A stretch of DNA of 64,000 nt, from contig JALGYY010000035.1 in assembly GCA_025782575.1 (NCBI GenBank), positions 404,670 through 468,669 of the forward strand. The letters run 5' to 3'. Below the pieces are notes generated by a model. The model was not told where the DNA came from. It ran no database searches and saw only the letters and a list, made by a program, of their open reading frames with translations. Origin of the DNA: a bacterium (GTDB lineage: Bacteria; Orphanbacterota; Orphanbacteria; Orphanbacterales; Orphanbacteraceae). Both the position numbers and the translations under genes were made by a program. Shown in pieces: positions 43,547 through 53,556 of the stretch. Positions within the stretch are counted from its first letter, which is position 1, and every line of letters begins with the position of its first letter.

Positions 43547-45028
43547 CTACTCCAATCCCCGGGCGGCTCTCTCGAGCGCCTTCTGCAGAGCGCCCGCTTT
43601 GCTTAGAGTCTCCTGGTATTCCAATTCCGGAACTGAATCCGCGACGATTCCGGCGCCCGCACCTATATAGGCACGCTGACCCTTCGTTACGATCGTCCGG
43701 ATCGCGATGCAGAGATCCATCATTCCGGCGAATCCGAAGTAGCCCACCGCGCCGGCATAAATGCCCCGTCGCACCGGCTCCAGCTCTTCAATAATCTCCA
43801 TCGCACGGATCTTCGGCGCCCCTGATACCGTGCCGGCCGGAAAACAGGCACGCACGACATCGAACGGGGATAACCCATCCCGGAGGCGGCCGGTTATGTT
43901 CGACACGATATGCATGACATGAGAGTACTTCTCGAGTGTCATCAGCTCATCAGTAACCACAGTACCGAACTCACTCACACGACCGAGATCATTCCGGCCG
44001 AGATCGACGAGCATGACGTGCTCGGCTATCTCTTTGGCATCGCTGAAAAGATCTCTCCGCAGCGTTTCGTCCTCCGCCGCGTCTTTCCCTCTCGGCCGGG
44101 TTCCGGCAATCGGCCGGAGCTCGAGGCGACCGCCTGATTCCTTTACAAGGACTTCAGGGGACGATCCGATAATCTTCATGTCCTGAAAATTGAGATAGTA
44201 CATATAAGGAGACGGGTTGATCGTCCGAAGAGCGCGATAGACATCAAAAGGATCGGAATGAAGTACGGTTTCAAGCCTCTGGGAAAGAACGGTCTGAAAG
44301 ACATCCCCGTTCTTGATATACCGTTTGATCCTGCGGACCTGTTTGCAGAACGCTTCTTTCGTGAACGTGCTCTTGTAGCGTAGGGTAACCGGTTCTGATG
44401 CTGTATGCGACCGATCGTGAATCGGTTGTCTCAGTTTTTCGATTACGCTCTCAATCCGGTGGATCGCGTTCCGATACTCCTTCTCAATGTCGCCCCCCTT
44501 GCCCGTCCGGGCGTGGGTCAATACTTTCACGCTGTGGTTCAGATTGTCGAAGATTAGATTGGTACCGGCGAAGAGGAAGCAGGCGTCGGGCAACTCGAGG
44601 TCATCATCGGTCGTGGACGGAAGTTTTTCGAACCGGCGAACCGCGTCATAGCTGAGAAATCCGACAGCACCGCCATAGAACGGCGGAAGTCCCTCCACTT
44701 CAACAGGACGGAATGAGCGGAAGATCTTCTCTACCGGTTCAAGCGGATCTTTGACTTTCGACCGACGGATCGCCTTCCCCGGACGCTCCACCTCAGCCTG
44801 ATTCCCTGATACGCGCACAACCACTTCCGGGTCGATTCCGATAATGGAATAGCGCGCCAGCTTCTCCGAACCCTCGACGCTCTCGAGCAGATAGGAATAA
44901 GGACCTGCGCCCAGTTTCAAGAAAGCGGAGACGGGAGTTTCGAGGTCGGCAAGGATTTCACGATAAATCGGAACGAGGTTTCCCCGCCCGGCAATCTCGC
45001 GAAACTTAGGCCATGAAGGGATGATCAT
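43547..45028 (-). CDS. trpE: Anthranilate synthase component I
   Basis: 493-aa chorismate-utilising enzyme. The N-terminal domain with LLESVEGSEKLARYSIIG is the Trp feedback-binding region; the catalytic domain has PSPYMYYLNFQD, SPEVLVK, RPIAGTRPRGKD, MLVDLGRNDLGRV, and GTVSGAPKIRAME. First gene of the trpEGDCFB operon on this strand. I see no leader peptide with multiple Trp codons in the 51 bp before pgsA. Confidence 0.96.
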   Translation of the reverse strand: MIIPSWPKFREIAGRGNLVPIYREILADLETPVSAFLKLGAGPYSYLLESVEGSEKLARYSIIGIDPEVVVRVSGNQAEVERPGKAIRRSKVKDPLEPVEKIFRSFRPVEVEGLPPFYGGAVGFLSYDAVRRFEKLPSTTDDDLELPDACFLFAGTNLIFDNLNHSVKVLTHARTGKGGDIEKEYRNAIHRIESVIEKLRQPIHDRSHTASEPVTLRYKSTFTKEAFCKQVRRIKRYIKNGDVFQTVLSQRLETVLHSDPFDVYRALRTINPSPYMYYLNFQDMKIIGSSPEVLVKESGGRLELRPIAGTRPRGKDAAEDETLRRDLFSDAKEIAEHVMLVDLGRNDLGRVSEFGTVVTDELMTLEKYSHVMHIVSNITGRLRDGLSPFDVVRACFPAGTVSGAPKIRAMEIIEELEPVRRGIYAGAVGYFGFAGMMDLCIAIRTIVTKGQRAYIGAGAGIVADSVPELEYQETLSKAGALQKALERAARGLE

Positions 45029-45079
45029 ATCGGCTCCCGCCCGCTGTTCTTGCCTTGGAAGAACTGGATAACTCGTTGC

Positions 45080-45640
45080 CTATCTGGGGGTTTCAGTGTT
45101 GCAGGGGTACGTAGCCCTGTCAAGCGATTTCCCCCGGAGAGTCACCGCCCAGACCCGCAAGTACATGGCAAAAGAGAGGACCAGAAAGCCGGTCGCGATC
45201 TTGAGTGAGTAGCCGGTCATTGTAGGAACCGGAATCATCCAGATGAGAAGGGTGATCATCAGGACATTGATCGTGATCTTCCCCATGAGGTTGGCAGAAG
45301 GGACGAGTCCGGTATGGCGTCGCATCCACTCACCACCGAACAGAATAGCCGCGTCACGCGCGACGATCGCAATCAGGAACCAGCCTGGAAGATCATGCCA
45401 GATATGTAGTGAAAGGGCGACCGATGCGGCGATCACCTTATCGGCTACCGGATCGAGAATCCGGCCCAAATCGGTGATGGCACCCAGGCGTCTGGCGGCA
45501 TATCCGTCCAGCCCGTCGGTCACGAGACAAAGGGCGAGAACCGCGAGAGCCGCGGGGGTATCCCCCTCCCGAATCGCCAGGCAGACCGGAATCGATAGCG
45601 TCAGGCGAAAGAGAGAAAGTAGATTGGGGAGCGCGTGCAC
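45080..45640 (-). CDS. pgsA: CDP-alcohol phosphatidyltransferase, probably phosphatidylglycerophosphate synthase
   Basis: 186-aa membrane enzyme with the CDP-alcohol phosphotransferase motif DGLDGYAARRLGAITDLGRILDPVADK, here split as DGLDGYAARR and DLGRILDPVADK. Several TM helices follow. The product is likely PGP for phosphatidylglycerol; a close cousin acting on another alcohol cannot be excluded. GTG 45640 (MHALPNLLSL) follows GAAGGGAA. Confidence 0.85.
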   Translation of the reverse strand: MHALPNLLSLFRLTLSIPVCLAIREGDTPAALAVLALCLVTDGLDGYAARRLGAITDLGRILDPVADKVIAASVALSLHIWHDLPGWFLIAIVARDAAILFGGEWMRRHTGLVPSANLMGKITINVLMITLLIWMIPVPTMTGYSLKIATGFLVLSFAMYLRVWAVTLRGKSLDRATYPCNTETPR

Positions 45641-45651
45641 GGGTGTTCCCT

Positions 45652-47352
45652 TCAGGATCCCTCGCGGGCCGCCCGCAGGATCTCCTCTGCATGGGGTACG
45701 CTGACATCGCGACGTGAATCGCCGCCCATCATTCGAACCAGCTCATCCACCCGCTGGTCCGAATCGAGAGTCCGGATACCGATTAGTGTCCGGCCACGAC
45801 TCACTTTTTTCTCGACCCGAAGATGTCGGTCCGCCTGGCTGGCGATTGCCGGCAGATGAGTGATACAAACGATCTGGCGACCCCGGCCCACTTCCCGAAG
45901 GGCGTCGGCGATCTTTTCGCCCACATCCCCCCCCACACCGGCGTCAATCTCATCAAAAAGGGCGGTCGGTACCTGGGCCGCATCGGCGATGACTCGCTTC
46001 AGCGCAAGCATCACACGGGAAAGCTCACCACCGGATGCCACTCGTCGCAGGGGATGAAGTTCCTCCCCTCGATTTCCGGCGAAACGGAACTCAACACGAT
46101 CCGCTCCGTTTCGGTCGCACCGCGCGCGAATCTCCCCGATCGTCACCTCGCCATCGGGGTCCTCGTTAGGCAGGACGGAGATTGAAAAGCGAGCGCCTCT
46201 GAACGCCAGATCGGCGAGGCCTTTTTCGATGCGCTTCCCGAGCCGGGTCGCCGCGATCCGCCGTTTCTTCGACAGCTTGTCCGCCAGAAGCGAAGCTTCT
46301 TCCGAGTGCGCTTTTGCAATCCTTTCCAGATCACGAAGAGCTGCTTCCCCCCGGTCAAGGTCCGCGATCTCCTCCCCGATCTCCCGGGAGTACTCCAGTA
46401 TCTCTTCTACGGAGCGCTTGTATTTTCTCTTGAGCCCTCTGATCGCTTCGAGCCTTTCGATCACCTGGTCGATCCCCTCCGGCCCTGAGTCGACGCGATC
46501 GTTCAATTTGTTCAGCGCTAGAAGAGCATCGTCTATCTCGCAGATCGCACGCCGGCATGCTTCCGCCGCGGCAGGAGCCTCCTCACCGTGAGAATCGAAT
46601 CGCTCGAGTTTGTCGGCCGCCTCACCGAGCCGATCCACGGCCGCTCCTTCACCCTCATGAAGCACATCCCGTGCGAACCAGATCGCTTCCCGGACCTGCT
46701 CGGCCTCCTTCAGGATCCTCTCCCTCTCCTCCAGCTCTTCCTGCTCGCCGGGAAGGAGTCCCGCCTCCTCGATTTCACGGAGCTGCCAACGTAAATAGTC
46801 CTCCCGCTGGCGGATCGAATCGAGCCTCTTTTCCTCGGCCGCATAAGCACTCCGAGCCTCTCTGGCCAGGACGAGCGCATCAGAAAATGCGTCGCGCTCA
46901 CGATGGGCTCGGGCGAACAGATCGAGATAGGCCCTCTGCCTCGCTGACTCGAGCAGCCCCTCCTTCTCACTCTGACCATGAATGTCGATCAGCTCCCCCG
47001 CCCAGACGCGCAGCCGGTCGAGGGGGATGAGTCGTCCGTTCGCTTCCACCCTTCCCCGCCCCGTTTTCGGAACCTTGCGCTCAATCAGGAGCGCCCCATC
47101 TTCATCGGCATACTCCGCCCCGGAAAACTGATTGATATCGGATATGTCGAAGAGTCCCTGAAAGAGCGCATGATCCGCGCCCTCCCTGACGAGAGGTTTC
47201 GAACTTTTTCCACCGAGCAGAATACTAAGGGCTTCAAATAAAATCGTCTTGCCCGCACCGGTTTCACCCGTGATTACGTTGAGCCCCAGGCCGAATTCGA
47301 TAGCCACGCTGTCCACAAGAGCGAAGTTCCTGATTCGAAGCTCACGAAGCAT
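45652..47352 (-). CDS. recN: DNA repair protein RecN
   Basis: 566-aa SMC-like ATPase for double-strand break repair. Walker A is GETGAGKTI, Walker B is in PTALFDEIDAGVGGDVGEKI, and a signature GGELSRVMLALK precedes it. A central coiled-coil separates them. 11 nt upstream of pgsA and 4 nt after nadK, so it is in a larger unit. Confidence 0.96.
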   Translation of the reverse strand: MLRELRIRNFALVDSVAIEFGLGLNVITGETGAGKTILFEALSILLGGKSSKPLVREGADHALFQGLFDISDINQFSGAEYADEDGALLIERKVPKTGRGRVEANGRLIPLDRLRVWAGELIDIHGQSEKEGLLESARQRAYLDLFARAHRERDAFSDALVLAREARSAYAAEEKRLDSIRQREDYLRWQLREIEEAGLLPGEQEELEERERILKEAEQVREAIWFARDVLHEGEGAAVDRLGEAADKLERFDSHGEEAPAAAEACRRAICEIDDALLALNKLNDRVDSGPEGIDQVIERLEAIRGLKRKYKRSVEEILEYSREIGEEIADLDRGEAALRDLERIAKAHSEEASLLADKLSKKRRIAATRLGKRIEKGLADLAFRGARFSISVLPNEDPDGEVTIGEIRARCDRNGADRVEFRFAGNRGEELHPLRRVASGGELSRVMLALKRVIADAAQVPTALFDEIDAGVGGDVGEKIADALREVGRGRQIVCITHLPAIASQADRHLRVEKKVSRGRTLIGIRTLDSDQRVDELVRMMGGDSRRDVSVPHAEEILRAAREGS

Positions 47353-47356
47353 GCGG

Positions 47357-48193
47357 TTACTCCCTGCTTCCCCAGTGCAGCTTTTCGCGAAGCACGTCGT
47401 AAAAACCGGGCCCGCCCGTTCGAATCAGGCGGGTTCGATGGGGAGACATGCTGACTTTGACGACAGTATGTGGCGAGAGGGGAAGTGACTCCTGGCCGTC
47501 AACCGTCAGGCGGAGTTCCTCGTTTTCATCGGGAAACCGGATCTGGATTTCCTCGTCCTTCGGGAGAACCAGAGGGCGGATACCCAGAGTATGGGGACAG
47601 ATAGGGGTGATCAGTATTGCGTTCATGGTAGGAGTGACGAGCGGGCCTCCGGCCGACAGGTTGTAAGCGGTCGAGCCCGTCGGCGTCGACAGGATAAGTC
47701 CGTCCGCCGTGTAGGCATTTACCCTCGCCCCCCCTACGTAGGTCTCGAAATGCCCGATTCGAGTAGCGCCTGCCCTATGGACGACCGCATCATTCAGGGC
47801 TGTGAATCGGCCCAACTCTTTCCCGCCGGAGTCGACGCGAACCAGGAGGTTCATCCGGCTCTCCACCGTGTGTTCGTTACGGCGGACCATTTCGAGCGTC
47901 TCCCGGAGCCTGCCGATTCTGAGCTCGGTTAGAAACCCGAATTTCCCCAGATTCGCGCCTAGAATTGGTGTTTCGCAATCGGAAAGCATGCGGGCAGCGC
48001 CGAGAAGAGTACCGTCCCCCCCAAGGGTCACGACGAGATCGCACGAGGAGAGTTCGCGACGTTCTTCATCGCTCGGAGCGATCGACTCGAGGGTAAAAAG
48101 GCCTACACCGTTTTCGTCAGCCCATTCCGCGAGCCGGGCCGACGCCTCACGGACGCCCTCTTTTGTCATGTTGGCGACTACACCGATTCTCAT
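47357..48193 (-). CDS. nadK: NAD kinase
   Basis: A 278-aa ATP (or polyphosphate)-NAD kinase. Markers: LGGDGTLLGAARML, GANLGKFGFLTEL, LNDAVVHRAGATRIGHF, DGLILSTPTGSTAYNLSAGG and PICPHTLGIRPLVLP. The ribosome binding site is weak. Confidence 0.96.
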   Translation of the reverse strand: MRIGVVANMTKEGVREASARLAEWADENGVGLFTLESIAPSDEERRELSSCDLVVTLGGDGTLLGAARMLSDCETPILGANLGKFGFLTELRIGRLRETLEMVRRNEHTVESRMNLLVRVDSGGKELGRFTALNDAVVHRAGATRIGHFETYVGGARVNAYTADGLILSTPTGSTAYNLSAGGPLVTPTMNAILITPICPHTLGIRPLVLPKDEEIQIRFPDENEELRLTVDGQESLPLSPHTVVKVSMSPHRTRLIRTGGPGFYDVLREKLHWGSRE

Positions 48194-48214
48194 AGGTGTT
48201 CAGCCCCGTATGAT

Positions 48215-49102
48215 TCAGCCGATCCGGTCGACCACGAACCTCGCAACAGCAGCGAGGAGGCGGTCATCCGTATCGAAAGGAAGTGACTGCACAGATCGAT
48301 CGACGAGCTCGTGTGCCAAGCGGAGGGAGGATTCCTGGCCGATCAGGCCGGGATAGGTGGTCTTCCCACGCTCCGCATCCTTCCCGACTCGCTTGCCCGC
48401 TTCTTCCGCTGTGGCCGTTACGTCAAGCAAATCGTCAGCGATCTGAAACGCGAGGCCGAGCGATTCGCCGTACTGTCTGATCGATGCGATCTCGGATTCC
48501 GAAGCACCCGCACCGACCGCACCTAAAATAGCAGATGCCGCGATAAATGCGCCCGTCTTTTTGCGATGTATCTGCTCGAGCCTATCCTGCGCCGTCACCG
48601 GCTCTCTCTCCGCGAGCAGGTCGAGCGCCTGGCCGCCGACCATTCCCGAAACACCAACGGCCGACGCGAGCTCGGCGGTCATCCGGATTCGCCGATCGGC
48701 GGGAATGTTCCCGGCGCGCGCCAGCTGAGCGAATGCCTCTGTATGCAGGCCGTCTCCGGCGAGAAGAGCCACCGCCTCGCCGTGAGTGACGTGACAAGCG
48801 GGCCGTCCCCGGCGGAGATCATCGTCATCCATGCAGGGCAGATCGTCGTGGATCAATGAGTAGGTATGAATCATCTCGAGGGCGGCCGCGATATCGTCGA
48901 TCGCGCAAGGCTCTCCACCCGCGGCATCAAACGTCAACATACAAAGAATCGGGCGAATCCGTTTCCCGCCGGCGAAGAGAGAATCGCTCATGGCAAGAGT
49001 CACACCGCCGTCATCAGGTCGGGACTCGGGCATCGCCCTCTTCAGCGCCCCTTCCACTCTCTCGCGATAAGGCTTCAGCAGAGACGGGAGGTTTTCGTTC
49101 AC
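48215..49102 (-). CDS. ispA: Short-chain polyprenyl diphosphate synthase (farnesyl/geranylgeranyl type)
   Basis: 295-aa isoprenoid synthase with GGKRIRP, the first Asp-rich motif HDDLPCMDDDDLRRG, and the second FQIADDLLDV. The form DDxxxxD (with the two-residue insertion typical of bacterial FPPS) is seen as DDLPCMD. Exact chain length not inferable. Overlaps xseB by 4 nt. Confidence 0.93.
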   Translation of the reverse strand: MNENLPSLLKPYRERVEGALKRAMPESRPDDGGVTLAMSDSLFAGGKRIRPILCMLTFDAAGGEPCAIDDIAAALEMIHTYSLIHDDLPCMDDDDLRRGRPACHVTHGEAVALLAGDGLHTEAFAQLARAGNIPADRRIRMTAELASAVGVSGMVGGQALDLLAEREPVTAQDRLEQIHRKKTGAFIAASAILGAVGAGASESEIASIRQYGESLGLAFQIADDLLDVTATAEEAGKRVGKDAERGKTTYPGLIGQESSLRLAHELVDRSVQSLPFDTDDRLLAAVARFVVDRIG

Positions 49103-49350
49103 TCGCCGCCGTCCTCCGACTTGCCGAAGTCGACACGCCGGGGCGTCTCTCCTTCATCGATCAATTTCGAAACGCGCACCTCGGCCTTCTCGAGTGCCGA
49201 GCGACAACCCTTTACGAGCTTTGTCCCCTCTTCAAAGAGTTTGATCGAGTCGTCCAGCCCGGCGCCTCCGCCTTCGAGAGCGCGCACGATCTCCTCGATT
49301 CTCTTCATGCTCACTTCCCAATCGAAACCGTCGGCTTTTTTCGCGGTCAC
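49099..49350 (-). CDS. xseB: Exodeoxyribonuclease VII small subunit
   Basis: 83-aa protein, WEVSMKRIEEIVRALEGGGA and LDDSIKLFEEGTKLVKGCRS being the XseB helical hairpin. Start GTG 49350 (VTAKKADG) with a strong GGAGGAGAAG upstream, inside the xseA stop (GTGA). The frame is open upstream to 49506 but that is not XseB. Confidence 0.93.
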   Translation of the reverse strand: MTAKKADGFDWEVSMKRIEEIVRALEGGGAGLDDSIKLFEEGTKLVKGCRSALEKAEVRVSKLIDEGETPRRVDFGKSEDGGE

Positions 49351-50609
49351 TCTTCTCCTCCCTCTTCGTCGCCGGGCTCTTTTCCCGGATCGATCGATTC
49401 CGCCCGTGCCAGCACACTTCCTCTTCGGAACCGTACTTCCAGCAGGTCCCCCTTCGCCACGTTCCGTCCATCCGTAATGGCATTCCCTCCCGAGGCGGGC
49501 CGGCAAATGCTGTATCCCCGATTGAGAACCGAGAGAGGGTCAAGCGCATCGAGCTTACCCGAGAGACCGGCGATCCTCTCCCGGAATCGCTCTTCCACAC
49601 GCCGGAGAGCCAGACCGATTCGGGTAGCCAGATCATCGAGACGCTGCGCTTCTTCCCGGAGACGAGCCCGTGGCTCACCCAGCGCGCGACTCTCGGCGAA
49701 TCGCTCCAGTCTCTCCCTCCAGAACCGAAAAATCTCCCTGATACGCCTGACAAGGCGATCGCCCAGTCGGTCAAGATCCGCCTGTACGTTTGCGAGCGAG
49801 GGGACCAGTATTTCCGCGGCCGCTGTCGGGGTAACAGCGCGTACATCCGCCACCATGTCGGAAATCGTCACATCCACCTCATGCCCTACACCCGAAATGA
49901 CGGGGATCTCCGATCGATAGATCGCCTCCGCCAGTACTTCTTCGTTGAACGCCCAGAGATCCTCGAGCGATCCCCCTCCCCTCCCGACGATCAGGACATC
50001 CGCCTCGCCCCACTCGTTCATTCGACTGACCGCACGGGCGATCTCTTCCGCCGCACCGACCCCCTGGACCCGCACAGGGTAGAGCAGAATTTCCACTGGC
50101 ATGCGGGATTGAAATGTCCGGATCATGTCATGAATCGCCGCACCGGTCGGTGACGTGATGATTCCGACTGTGGTGGGATGAGCCGGCAGCTGTTTCTTCC
50201 GTTCCGCCGCAAACCAGCCACGCTTCTCCAGCTTGTCAACGAGCTGCCGGAAAGCAAGTTCGAGTTCCCCCTTTCCAACCGGGATCATTCGATCGACGAG
50301 AAGCTGGTAGTCGCCCCGAGGCTCATAAACGGTGACGTCACCCAGCAATCTGACTTTGAGACCGGCTTCGGGGCGGAACTTCAGTTTGCTGTTCTTGCCG
50401 CGGAAGAAGACGCAACGAATCTGCGCCCGTTCATCTTTGAGTGAGAAGTACATGTGACCGGAAGAGTGGTGGGTGAAGTTCGAGATCTCCCCTTCCACCC
50501 AGACCATCGGGAGTGCGTTCTCCAGGACCGATTTGACCCGGCGCGTCAGTTCAGCGACCGACCAGATCTTCTCCTCCGGCCGGTGAGACTTGCCGGCCGG
50601 GATCGCCAT
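49347..50609 (-). CDS. xseA: Exodeoxyribonuclease VII large subunit
   Basis: 420-aa nuclease with N-terminal OB fold (VWVEGEISNFTHHSSGHMYF, SLKDERAQIRCVFF), then the catalytic region TVGIITSPTGAAIHDMI, DVLIVGRGGGSLEDLWAFN and ISGVGHEVDVTISD, and a C-terminal coiled coil. Overlaps folD stop region by 1 nt. Normal length. Confidence 0.96.
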   Translation of the reverse strand: MAIPAGKSHRPEEKIWSVAELTRRVKSVLENALPMVWVEGEISNFTHHSSGHMYFSLKDERAQIRCVFFRGKNSKLKFRPEAGLKVRLLGDVTVYEPRGDYQLLVDRMIPVGKGELELAFRQLVDKLEKRGWFAAERKKQLPAHPTTVGIITSPTGAAIHDMIRTFQSRMPVEILLYPVRVQGVGAAEEIARAVSRMNEWGEADVLIVGRGGGSLEDLWAFNEEVLAEAIYRSEIPVISGVGHEVDVTISDMVADVRAVTPTAAAEILVPSLANVQADLDRLGDRLVRRIREIFRFWRERLERFAESRALGEPRARLREEAQRLDDLATRIGLALRRVEERFRERIAGLSGKLDALDPLSVLNRGYSICRPASGGNAITDGRNVAKGDLLEVRFRRGSVLARAESIDPGKEPGDEEGGEE

Positions 50610-51502
50610 TACTCGTCTGCCCCCATGGCCGCACGCACGGTTGCCTGCAGAAGAAGCGCCGTCGTGACAGGTCCGACGCCGCCCGGCACCGGCGTGATCC
50701 GCGAAGCGACCGTACAGGCACTCTCATAGTGAACATCTCCTACCAGCCGCCAGCCCCGCTTGTAGGCGGGGTCATCGATCGCATGTGTGCCGACGTCGAG
50801 GACAACCGCCCCCTGGCGGAGCCATTCCCCTTTCACGAACTCCGGCTGACCGATCGCCGCTACCAGAATGTCGGCCTGGGCGCAGAAGTGAGGAAGATCC
50901 CGCGTGCGGGAATGGCATACGGTGACCGTGCCGTTCCCCCCTGTCGACTTGTGCAGCAGCATGGAGGCGAGAGGCGCCCCGACTACTTTGCTTCGCCCGA
51001 GAATGACCACATGACGGCCCTCGACATCGATCGTCTCCCGTTTCAGGATCTCCATCACCGCCAGTGCCGTACAGGGGACGAACCGGGGCCTGCCGAGCGC
51101 GAGGAGCCCCGCATTCCACGGGTGCATCCCTTCCACGTCCTTTCTGTGATCCAGCCGGGTATAGACGCTCTGATCATTCACTCCCGATGGGAGGGGCAGG
51201 CTGAACAGCACGCCGTGAACCGATCGATCTTCGCTCAATCTCGCCGCCTTCAGACCGAGCGCCCTCTCGGCGTCCTTGAGCGGGACGATCTCCACCTCAG
51301 ATTCAATTCCCACGCGGGCACAGGCTTTGGCCCGTGATTTCATGTAAGACTCGAATGACGGATCCTCGTCGTCTACGGCAACCGAGACGAGCCGGGGGAT
51401 CACGCCCCTTTTGATCAGTCGCTCCGCGTCGGCCTTGACCCGCTCTTCGATCTTCTTCGCGATCGCCCTGCCGTCGATCCGAATATCGCTGGATTGTTCC
51501 AT
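50609..51502 (-). CDS. folD: Bifunctional methylenetetrahydrofolate dehydrogenase/cyclohydrolase
   Basis: 297-aa one-carbon enzyme interconverting methylene- and formyl-THF with NADP. Y..S..KAC (SYMKSRAKACARVGIE), FSLPLPSG, KDVEGMHPWN (usual KDVDG), VVILGRSKVVGAPLA, and PVPGGVGPVTTALL support the call. The PCTP loop reads PCTA, and D of KDVDG is Glu here; mild deviations. Lies 3 nt downstream of rny. Confidence 0.93.
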   Translation of the reverse strand: MEQSSDIRIDGRAIAKKIEERVKADAERLIKRGVIPRLVSVAVDDEDPSFESYMKSRAKACARVGIESEVEIVPLKDAERALGLKAARLSEDRSVHGVLFSLPLPSGVNDQSVYTRLDHRKDVEGMHPWNAGLLALGRPRFVPCTALAVMEILKRETIDVEGRHVVILGRSKVVGAPLASMLLHKSTGGNGTVTVCHSRTRDLPHFCAQADILVAAIGQPEFVKGEWLRQGAVVLDVGTHAIDDPAYKRGWRLVGDVHYESACTVASRITPVPGGVGPVTTALLLQATVRAAMGADE

Positions 51503-51505
51503 GAT

Positions 51506-53065
51506 CTACTTGGCGTACTCCACAGCCCGGGTTTCCCGGATAACAGTCACCTTGATCTGGCCGGGGTATTCCAGATCCTTCTCGATCTTTCGCGCGATCG
51601 CGACGGAGAGAGAGGACGCATCGTTATCATTGACGGCGCCACCTTCCACCATGATCCGGATTTCCCGCCCCGCCTGAATGGCGAACGCCTTTTCGACCCC
51701 CTTGAAGGACTGAGCGATCGCCTCCAGTTTCTCGAGTCGCTGCACGTAGGATTCGAGCGTTTCCCCTCGTGCTCCCGGTCTTGCACCGGAGATCGCGTCG
51801 GCCGCCTGGACAAGCGGAGCCAAGAGCGAAATCGGCTCGACATCATCATGGTGAGCACGGATCGCGTTGACTACCAGCTCGGGCTCGCCATGCCGTTCGG
51901 CCACATCGCCGCCGATCAGAGAATGTATCCCTTCGACTTCGTGGGTGAGCGCCTTACCGATGTCATGAAGAAGGCCACTCCGCTTGGCGAGTTGCAGGTC
52001 GATTCGAAGTTCCGCCGCCATGATCCCGCAAAGCCATCCGACTTCTTTGGAGTGTGCCAGAACATTCTGGCCATAGGACGTCCGATAGTGGAGCCGTCCC
52101 AACAGTTGCATGAGCCGCGGTCTCAATCCGACTATCCCCATTTCGAGTGTCGTCTGCTCGCCGATGTCGCGGATCTTCTCCTCCATCTCTTTCGCGGACT
52201 TCTTTACGACCTCCTCGATCCGCCCCGGGTGGATCCGCCCGTCGGCTATGAGTCTCCCCAGACTTGCCCGTGCAATTTCGCGTCGAATCGGATCGAAGCC
52301 GGAGAGGACAACGGCACCAGGCGTATCGTCGATAATGACGTCGATTCCGGTCGCCGCTTCGAATGCACGGATATTACGGCCTTCCCGACCGATGATCCGC
52401 CCCTTCATCTCGTCATTGGCAAGCGTAATAACTGAAACAGTCGTCTCCGCTGAATGGTCCGCCGCACAGCGCTGAATCGCGAGCGTTACGATCCTCTTCG
52501 CCTCTTTTTCAGCGGTCCGCTTGGTCTCTTCACGGATCAGGCGAAGCTTCTTCGTCGCCTCATGCCTAGCCTCTTCCTCGAGGTTCTTCATGAGATCCCG
52601 CTTCGCCTCCGCCGCAGTGAGTCCGGCAATCCTCTCGAGCTGATTATTCTCCCGCTCTACTGCCCTTGCGAGCTCTTCCCGCTCTTTTTCCAGTTCTGCC
52701 CCAACCTGCTTCAGCTCCCGCTCCCGGACTTTCGCGTCCGTGTCTTTCTTGTCGAGCAGGTCTACCCGGCGGTTAAGGCTCGCTTCCTTGTCGGAGACTT
52801 TCTTTTCGAGCTTCTGCAGCTCCTTCCTCTTCCCCTCCGTATCTCGATCGAACTTCTCTTTGGCCTTGTACCATTCGTCCTTGGCCTCGAGCGTCGCTTC
52901 TCTTTTGCGGGTTTCCGCATCCTTCTTCGCCTCGTCGATCATTCTTGACGCGATGTTCTCGGCCGAGCGCACTCGGCCGCGGCCCCTGTTCGACTGGATG
53001 AGCCAGAGAACGATCGCGATCGCGACGCCGACTCCGACGGAGATGAGGATTTGGCCGAGACTCAT
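51506..53065 (-). CDS. rny: Ribonuclease Y
   Basis: 519-aa membrane-associated endoribonuclease that starts mRNA decay. Order: N-terminal TM helix, long coiled coil (residues about 30-200), KH domain ([20 protein letters not shown]) and an HD domain with [10 protein letters not shown] and [12 protein letters not shown]. The conserved C-terminal [18 protein letters not shown] ends the protein. Confidence 0.96.
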   Translation of the reverse strand: MSLGQILISVGVGVAIAIVLWLIQSNRGRGRVRSAENIASRMIDEAKKDAETRKREATLEAKDEWYKAKEKFDRDTEGKRKELQKLEKKVSDKEASLNRRVDLLDKKDTDAKVRERELKQVGAELEKEREELARAVERENNQLERIAGLTAAEAKRDLMKNLEEEARHEATKKLRLIREETKRTAEKEAKRIVTLAIQRCAADHSAETTVSVITLANDEMKGRIIGREGRNIRAFEAATGIDVIIDDTPGAVVLSGFDPIRREIARASLGRLIADGRIHPGRIEEVVKKSAKEMEEKIRDIGEQTTLEMGIVGLRPRLMQLLGRLHYRTSYGQNVLAHSKEVGWLCGIMAAELRIDLQLAKRSGLLHDIGKALTHEVEGIHSLIGGDVAERHGEPELVVNAIRAHHDDVEPISLLAPLVQAADAISGARPGARGETLESYVQRLEKLEAIAQSFKGVEKAFAIQAGREIRIMVEGGAVNDNDASSLSVAIARKIEKDLEYPGQIKVTVIRETRAVEYAK

Positions 53066-53145
53066 GGTCTCCCTCCCGTGGGGTATGACTCCCCTCTATT
53101 AATGAATGCAAACCGAACGGGGCATTGTGCCCCGCCCGTCGTATC

Positions 53146-53213
53146 AAAACAAAAAAGCCCTGCCGGAACTCCCCCGAGACACCATAGAGGTGCAGGGGGT
53201 GCCCGGGCAGGGC
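53146..53213 (-). terminator. Structured stem-loop/terminator between zapA and rny
   Basis: GCCCTGCC pairs with GGCAGGGC (8 bp), enclosing CCCCC/GGGGG and CACC/GGTG helices, then TTTTTT on the minus strand. A 6-bp CCGCCG/CGGCGG hairpin precedes it at 53237-53255, just after the zapA stop. Probably a Rho-independent terminator of zapA. The location, between zapA and rny, is where 6S RNA genes lie in several bacteria, but the structured segment is too short for 6S. Confidence 0.75.
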
Positions 53214-53262
53214 CCCTATGAACCGTATCGGAGAAGCCGCCGTGAAGTCCGGCGGTCAGGGA

Positions 53263-53556
53263 TCAATCGTCTACCGCATCTTCAAGGAGAACGGCCAGCT
53301 CCTCGGCTCTCTGATCGACGAGATGCTGTTCAGTCCCATGTTCGCCCTTAGCTCTGTGGAGATCATCGGCGATGTTCATCGCCACCAGGATGGCGATCTT
53401 CGTTGTGGAAGAGACTGTACTCTTCCCCTGAAGCTCGCGCATTTTATCATCCACATAGCGAGCAATCATTTCGATGTACTCGGGATCCTCCTCGGCCTGG
53501 ATATGATAGTCGTTCCCGAATATTGTGACTTTTGCGCTTCCCTTGGGAGATTCCAA
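53263..53556 (-). CDS. zapA: Cell division protein ZapA
   Basis: 97-aa FtsZ-ring-associated protein. KVTIFGNDYHIQAEEDPEYI and VARYVDDKM-like (IARYVDDKMREL) match ZapA. TTG 53556 as start, behind GAGGCG. Followed by the structured region and rny. The ZapB-like coiled-coil gene is just upstream. Confidence 0.85.
   Translation of the reverse strand: MESPKGSAKVTIFGNDYHIQAEEDPEYIEMIARYVDDKMRELQGKSTVSSTTKIAILVAMNIADDLHRAKGEHGTEQHLVDQRAEELAVLLEDAVDD

Noticed and set aside
53150-53262. 6S RNA gene between zapA and rny
   Set aside because: The structured part is about 110 nt, shorter than 6S (about 180 nt), and the central bubble is not evident; kept only as a low-confidence idea in findings.
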